The notes under the pieces: generated by a model | What the model was told of the DNA's origin: nothing | What the model saw: the letters and a program-made list of their open reading frames with translations, nothing else | Databases searched by the model: none | In this document: positions 19,110-23,585 of the stretch, piece by piece | Layout of the letters: each line of letters opens with the position of its first letter | Numbering within the stretch: position 1 is the stretch's first letter | Position numbers and translations under genes: made by a program | DNA from: Chara braunii | Taxonomy: Eukaryota > Streptophyta > Charophyceae > Charales > Characeae | Reading direction: 5' to 3' | Assembly: GCA_003427395.1 (NCBI GenBank) | Contig: BFEA01000357.1 | Location: 1,374,335 to 1,397,919 of the forward strand | Length of the DNA: 23,585 nucleotides

Positions 19110-20620
19110 ATGAAGACACGGAGGGGAGATCTAGTTATCCAATCCTGGAATGTTAGAGGACTTGCAACAATTCTATCAAATCCGGAAAAATGGCACTGTT
19201 TCTTAAGCACGTCAGGGTGGAACAGTCCTAATCCCCCAGACATTCTATGCATACAAGAAAAAAAAAGAACACACGACACTTGAAAAAGAGATCATAAGGA
19301 GAATGAGAAACTGTGCGGCTGTAGTAACGGCACACAACCCTCAACCTTCCTCAACAGGAGTACTAACCCTTCTTCACAGCAATACAGAAGCAGCCCAATT
19401 CTTGCAAATCACAGGAACCTCAGTAGACCAAACAAGAGGAAGATGGACCAAAATAGATCTAACCTACAGAGAAGAGGAATTCACGATTATAAACATCTAC
19501 GCTCCCAATCCTGCTCCAAAGAGAATAGATTTCTTCGCAGAAATCGGGAGGTTACACAGACCACAGAGGCATATAATTTTTGTGGGAGATTGGAACACAG
19601 TTCAAAACCCTCAAATAGATAGAATCTCGTGGGCGGAAGAGAGCTTCCAAGACCTAGCAGCGACAACCTTATCGCAGCTATCAGCAGAAAATAATTTAAA
19701 AGACCCTTACAGGATGCTAAAACCGGACAAAAAAGACTACACATGTATCAGAAAAACAGCTCATGGCAAAACATCCTTCTCAAGAATCGACTTCTTCCTC
19801 ATTTCAGAGTTGCTAGAAGGGGCGGTAGTAGACAGCCAAATAGGTAGAATACCACACTATACAGGCTACGACACAACCCAATCACCATCACATTGTCTCT
19901 CTCCCTGGACAACGCTCCAGGAAGGAGTTTTTTCAAACTCAATACATCCCTCCTCCATTTGGATACGTTCAAACAAGGCCTGCAGAGTAAATGGGCATAA
20001 TTGAAAGAACAAGTCAGGGAACGAGAGATACTCAACGACCTCCCACCAACAATTCAGGGACTAGGAGAATGGGCCAGCCTCTTCTCAAGGAAGGAAGCCA
20101 AAAGGAGGAAAGCCAGACAAGAAAATCTAGAAGCAATGGTGGAACTTGCAAAATTTAATCTGATTTCCAACCCGGGGGCACCTCTATACGAACAAATCCC
20201 TGAAGAAGCCAGGGCGGAACTTAATCAATGGGCGTCGTGGAAGAGACAAGGCCTAGCCATTAGAGCCAGAGTGAGGGATTGGGAAAGCAACGAAGCCATG
20301 ACGAAAATTTTCTTCCAGAGAATCAAGGCGAACCACAGGAACAACAGAATACACAACCTTAGGGATACCCAAGGAAACATGCAAACAACTCAGGGAGGAA
20401 TACTGAAGGTAGCTTCAAACTTCTACCAATGTCTCTATACCTCTAAGACCGACCCGGACAACCATAACAACACACGGAAAGCAAGAGAAAAATTCTTGAA
20501 ACACCTTGACAAAAGCCTCAAGTAGGAGGCCATCTCCTATTTGGACAAGGACATTTCGAAAGCAGAGCTCATCGATGCCCTCAAGAGTATGCAACCAAAC
20601 AAAACCCCTGGAAAGGACAG
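19110..20620 (+). pseudogene. LINE ORF2: endonuclease and start of reverse transcriptase, interrupted
   Basis: Starts with ATG at 19110. The apurinic-type endonuclease is recognisable from its motifs in order: SWNVRGL, CIQE, NIYAPN, FVGDWN (19579-19596), SRIDFF and a D-H-N-P motif near 19870. The frame shifts in a run of nine A at 19258-19266, and shifts again at about 19870-19876, within the catalytic D-H motif. Stops stand at 19998-20000 (TAA) and 20523-20525 (TAG). After a basic linker the reverse transcriptase begins (ALKSMQPNKTPGKDS) and is cut at 20620 by the LTR. The endonuclease would nick the target DNA to prime reverse transcription. It is inactive as found. Confidence 0.85.
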
Positions 20621-21096
20621 TGTCGGGACTGGTGAGTCCTGAATGATTTCCCGTCACTCGAGAGACTGTATATGACCAATTTGTGCACGACATAGAAAAC
20701 CGGAGGCAGGAATGTTGGAAAGATCGGAAGCGTGGGCACAGACAGTAGGAAGCTAGAGGCTGCCCAGAGTCGTCAGGACCGCCAAACTAGAAAGGGACTG
20801 TCTAAGCAGGAAGCGGCAAAGGACTGTGAGAGAATAACAAGGGCGACTCTTTCCCCAAGGACGAAGAAGGGCCGGGAAGTTGGTAGTAGCATAGGAGGTG
20901 CGCAGCAAGGGAAGGAAGGAAAAAGGAAGGGACGGGGCGCAAGGCGCTGACGTGACACGGCGGCAAGAGGGCCAAGGAGGCCGCAGGTTATGTAGGAGCC
21001 GACAACCGGAACAGAACAACGTGCGGGACGCAAGAGGAACAGGGAGCGGAGATCGTTGTAAGGCGGAAGGATGTCAGGAGCACCAAGGGAAGACGT

Positions 21097-21255
21097 GGTA
21101 CCGGCGAGACAAAGTGTCGGGGACCACAGGGAACCAAGAAAAGATATGGTGCCGACGGGACAAGGCGTCGGGAATCACCTGGAACCAGGCGAAAACACGG
21201 TATTACTGCGGGACTAGTGCCAGGGACCGCGTGGGCCTAGACAAAAATGGCGGCG
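21097..21255 (+). repeat. 51-bp tandem repeat, about 3 units (copy 2)
   Basis: Units start at 21097, 21148 and 21199 with a partial at about 21252, exactly 51 apart. The motif is ggtaccggcg, then a gacaaagtgtcggggacca-like stretch. It is homologous to 389-591 of copy 1 but more degenerate. Confidence 0.8.
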
Positions 21256-21949
21256 CCAGCGGAACCACTAGCAGGACGGGTATCGACGGATAAAGTGTCA
21301 GGAGCCACCGACGGGGGGTGAAGGTCGGAGCCGTCGGCGGAATAATTGGCAACCAGCCCAAAAGGGGGGGCGTGCGAGAGCGGGTCGTCACCCGGGATGA
21401 CGCCGGAAAAAGGGGAGGGGCTAGGAACAATAAAAAAAAGAGGAGAAGTCGGGCGCTGACGGAAATTGTCAACGAAACGGAGGAGATGGGCGTGAGACGG
21501 GAAAGGCGGAGGGCACCTGGGACGACCCAAGGGGGCCTGGATCAAGTGCAACAACGATAAAAATAAAATAACATAGTATCAGGTGGACGGGACCGCCCGG
21601 GCCAGGGGTCCGAATGAAAATGGTAAGTACCACCGCGGCAAGCGCCGACAGGGGGTGCCGAGGGGAAAAAGAAGAGGGAATAGTGGTAATAAGGGGGCCG
21701 GCCAGCAGTCCGGGTTATTCCGGACCAGCCAGGCCAAGAAAAACGAAGTTCCGAGGGCTCCACGTGGAGAAAAGGCTGGCCGGAGGAAATCGGAGCAAGG
21801 GGGTTCTCAAACTGGAAGCAGCGGCAGCAAAAAGGAGCCTCCTTGGACCTTGGGGGTGCCACTACTGCAGTCCGAGGTGCAACGACCATATGCCGGCTGC
21901 AAAATCGGACCTTGGGAGAGGTCCAAAAGCTAGAAAAAGGAGAAATAGT

Positions 21950-21978
21950 TGTTGGACACTTGTCCCAACAGTAATAAA
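21950..21978 (+). repeat. Covarying stem before AATAAA (copy 2)
   Basis: TGTTGG (21950-21955) pairs with CCAACA (21965-21970), directly followed by gt and AATAAA (21973-21978). Copy 3 has TGATGT/ACATCA in the same place, which keeps pairing through two double changes. Confidence 0.65.
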
Positions 21979-22131
21979 AGAAAAGGGAGAAAAAAAAAAA
22001 AAGGGAAGAATGAGACAAAGGAGGAGGAATGGGTGGAGGAAAAAGTGCCGCCAGGTTGGGACTGCAGCTGTAGGGACTGGTAGGTCTCAATGATGAGCTT
22101 ATCCCTCCTAGATCCTAGGAGGGCATTCCGG

Positions 22132-22170
22132 ATTGCAGAGATAAGGTCCTTAGGGCATTATCTCTGCAAT
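22132..22170 (+). repeat. Conserved 13-bp hairpin (copy 2)
   Basis: ATTGCAGAGATAA (22132-22144) and TTATCTCTGCAAT (22158-22170) pair perfectly around a 13-base loop. Copy 3 has the same with one mismatch. Confidence 0.8.
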
Positions 22171-22271
22171 ATCTGAATTTAAATAGCAAAAATAAAGGAA
22201 AATGCTGATGTGAGTTGGCCGGCTCATTTTTGGGCCTTAGATCTGAAATTTGATCTTGCGGAGGAGGAGAT

Positions 22272-22307
22272 CTAGCCGTTTTTTGTGGGCTGACACAAAA
22301 CGGCTAG
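22272..22307 (+). repeat. 14-bp hairpin with 2-base bulge (copy 2)
   Basis: CTAGCCGTTTTTTGTG (22272-22287) pairs with CACAAAACGGCTAG (22294-22307) around ggctga. Copy 3 keeps only a weak version of this stem around 9426-9462. Confidence 0.75.
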
Positions 22308-22482
22308 CTCCGGAATTAGTTGGCAGCAAAATGGAGGGAAAACAAAGAGAGGAACAAGACAAAACTGCGTATTTGGCCCAAGGGTTGGGTCAAATACACC
22401 AAAAAAATAAAAAATTGAAGTAAAAGGCTCAAATTTGGGCCAAGGGGAGCTTGGGGGTGACTCGGAATGATGAGAACCATGG

Positions 22483-22508
22483 ATCTCAGCCAAATCCAAG
22501 GCTGAGAT
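22483..22508 (+). repeat. Conserved hairpin ATCTCAGCC (copy 2)
   Basis: Perfect 9-bp stem (22483-22491 with 22500-22508) and the loop aaatccaa, as in copy 3. Confidence 0.75.
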
Positions 22509-22608
22509 TGGAGCCGCCACTTGGAAAAATGCAACGGTCTTCCCAAAAGAGGTCTAGACCAGGAAAAAGACGAAAAATGGGCCTCTAGGCCCTCAAATTT
22601 CAGTAAAG

Positions 22609-22643
22609 GCTGCATTTTGGGAAGTGGTACCCCAAAAGGCAGC
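22609..22643 (+). repeat. Covarying hairpin GCTGC-TTTTGGG (copy 2)
   Basis: GCTGC (22609-22613) and TTTTGGG (22615-22621) pair with CCCAAAA (22631-22637) and GCAGC (22639-22643), with a single mismatch between the two helices. The homologous stem is at 9764-9798. Confidence 0.75.
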
Positions 22644-22844
22644 TCTTTTTGAAGTAAAGAGAGGCCGGGGTAGGCCAAGGGGTAGTCCGAGAGGGTACCA
22701 GCCACTCGGACTGCATGCACTTGACCAAAATGAGGCCCGGGTACCTCCAGATAGGCCAAAACCTGAAATTTGGCCTTGGGGGTACCTCGCTCCACCTAAA
22801 GGCACTTGGGGAGGCCTAGGGGTTGAGCGGTGCACCAGTTCCAA

Positions 22845-22854
22845 CCTACATAAG
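22845..22854 (+). promoter_or_regulatory. TATA-like CCTACATAAG (copy 2)
   Basis: Identical to the decamer in copy 3 at 9931-9940, in the same position before the stem-loop at 22876. Confidence 0.35.
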
Positions 22855-22875
22855 CTGACGATCCAGACCGCCACT

Positions 22876-22915
22876 CTCATTTGAGCATGAGAGGAGCCCA
22901 TGCTGCCCAAATGAG
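22876..22915 (+). repeat. Conserved leader-type stem-loop (copy 2)
   Basis: CTCATTTG (22876-22883) pairs with CAAATGAG (22908-22915), and AGCATG (22884-22889) with CATGCT (22899-22904); a three-base internal loop separates the helices on the 3' side. Confidence 0.75.
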
Positions 22916-23250
22916 TCCATGAGAGAGTCCTAGTGGAATAGAGCAAGGGAGAAGGAGTCAGAGTTAGCCTGGAGCCTGGCTATGGTGATAGGGCCGAGGG
23001 AGAAGGTCTAGAGGCTAGAGAGAAGCAAGGGAGGTGATCCGCCATAGCCTTCAGGCTGTGAGGTAGGAAGAGAGGCTGAAAGGGGTCCCCTTAGCCCTTC
23101 TAGAGTGAAGGACTCCTTAGCCTTAGAGGTAGGAGCTCGCCATAACCTGGGAGGAGGTGTGAGAGAAGGAGGAGAAAGCTTGGGGAGGTGGGAAAGCTAT
23201 ACTCAAGGAGCTAGAACCAAGCCTGGAAGCCCATTGACTAGAGACCAGTG

Positions 23251-23260
23251 AGAGGTGAGT
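23251..23260 (+). promoter_or_regulatory. 5' splice-site consensus (copy 2)
   Basis: AGAG|GTGAGT, identical to copy 3 at 10366-10375 and also followed by a C/T tract (23275-23368). Confidence 0.4.
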
Positions 23261-23274
23261 GAAAGAGAAGGAAG

Positions 23275-23368
23275 TTTCTCTTTCTCTCTCCTCTTCTTCT
23301 CCTTCTCCTTCTTCCTCCCCTTCCTCTCCCTCTCCTCCTCCCCCTTCTTCATCTACTTCCCCCTTCCA
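23275..23368. repeat. C/T-rich microsatellite (copy 2)
   Basis: Pyrimidine tract of ctt, ctc and ccc words, in the same position as the TTC tract of copy 3. Confidence 0.85.
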
Positions 23369-23376
23369 AATCTTGT

Positions 23377-23585
23377 CTTTTTGCTGATTTTGATGCTTGT
23401 ACATGTTGCGATTCATCCTAGGATACTTTTGTGATCATTCCCCTAGTCTAGATGTCATCAATCTTGTCAATTTGCCGATTTGGGTGCTTAGGTGTGAAGC
23501 GCTTCATCTTGTGATACTTCGGTGATCATTCCCCTAGTGTAGATGTCATCAAACTTGTCATTTTGCTGATTTGGATGCCTATGTG
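23377..23585. repeat. 91-bp tandem array (start; runs off the window)
   Basis: gtgatcattcccctagt occurs at 23431 and 23522, 91 bases apart, with ctagatgtcatcaa and a tttgctgatttggatgc-like block in each unit. Sequence is only weakly like the 91-bp array of copy 3 (ctagt...tttgtcaattt...atttggtg), yet the period is the same. Confidence 0.8.

Larger units (their letters stand above)
16289..20620 (+). mobile_element. LINE (non-LTR retrotransposon), 3'-interrupted
   Basis: The order 5' repeat, ORF1 with a zinc knuckle, ORF2 with an apurinic-type endonuclease and then reverse transcriptase is that of an L1-like LINE. The element is cut at 20620/20621 by an LTR, inside the reverse transcriptase, just after its NKTPGKD motif. 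The rest of the reverse transcriptase, 3' UTR and tail are not in the window. The true 5' end is uncertain; 16289 is where the first 167-bp unit starts. Confidence 0.85.
20621..23585 (+). mobile_element. Long LTR, copy 2 (runs off the window)
   Basis: Starts TGTCGGGACTGGTGAGTCC exactly at the break in the LINE reverse transcriptase. The first about 1 kb matches copy 1, and the part from about 21300 matches copy 3 at 8750-10660. The bases gacag (20616-20620) are the expected target duplication. With at least 2965 bases and no gag, it is either a very long LTR or an LTR plus leader whose boundary I cannot place. Open frames of up to 180 codons on both strands around 21540-22090 overlap each other and show no domain, so they are not called. 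Confidence 0.8.

Noticed and set aside
21542-22093. 182- and 159-codon open frames on opposite strands
   Set aside because: They mirror each other inside the LTR, lack domains, and do not continue in the homologous region of copy 3.

Overview
This is a eukaryotic window made almost entirely of decayed, nested retroelements and tandem repeats. I see no intact host gene, rRNA, tRNA or CRISPR array. The gag-like and LINE-like reading frames resemble, from memory, retroelement proteins of streptophyte green algae, especially the repeat-rich Chara genome. That assignment is recognition, not a search result.

Layout, left to right. (1) 1-1080: part of a long LTR on the minus strand, whose TG end lies at 1080. 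It sits inside a broken Ty3/gypsy-type gag on the minus strand (1081-2449). Upstream of that gag are a cluster of TGACGTGG motifs (2515-2656), an AT-rich stretch and a CAAT microsatellite. (2) 3483-5600: non-coding sequence with a primer-binding-site-like motif at 4305 and a good TATA box at 4951. (3) 5620-8250: a second broken gag, with a stop inside its CCHC knuckle, a retropepsin-like D-T-C motif and a 373-bp insertion flanked by 7-bp repeats. (4) 8353-10660: a T-rich tract, a polypurine tract and a second LTR-like copy, followed by 172-bp, 102-bp and 91-bp tandem arrays up to about 13115. (5) About 13985-16285: a degenerate, extremely C-rich tract on the plus strand. (6) 16289-20620: a LINE with a 167-bp tandem duplication in its 5' region, a long ORF1 with a zinc knuckle, and an ORF2 endonuclease plus the start of reverse transcriptase. 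(7) 20621-23585: a third copy of the LTR family, plus strand, inserted into the LINE reverse transcriptase and running off the window.

The copies at 8381 and 20621 have diverged strongly in sequence but keep a series of stem-loops in the same order. At least four stems can be aligned, and three show paired base changes that preserve pairing. This structured LTR or leader RNA is the most interesting signal here. The coding parts are all broken, so no functional gene product is predicted. The nesting order is readable: the gag and LINE elements inserted first, then the TGTCGGG-type LTR element entered both.
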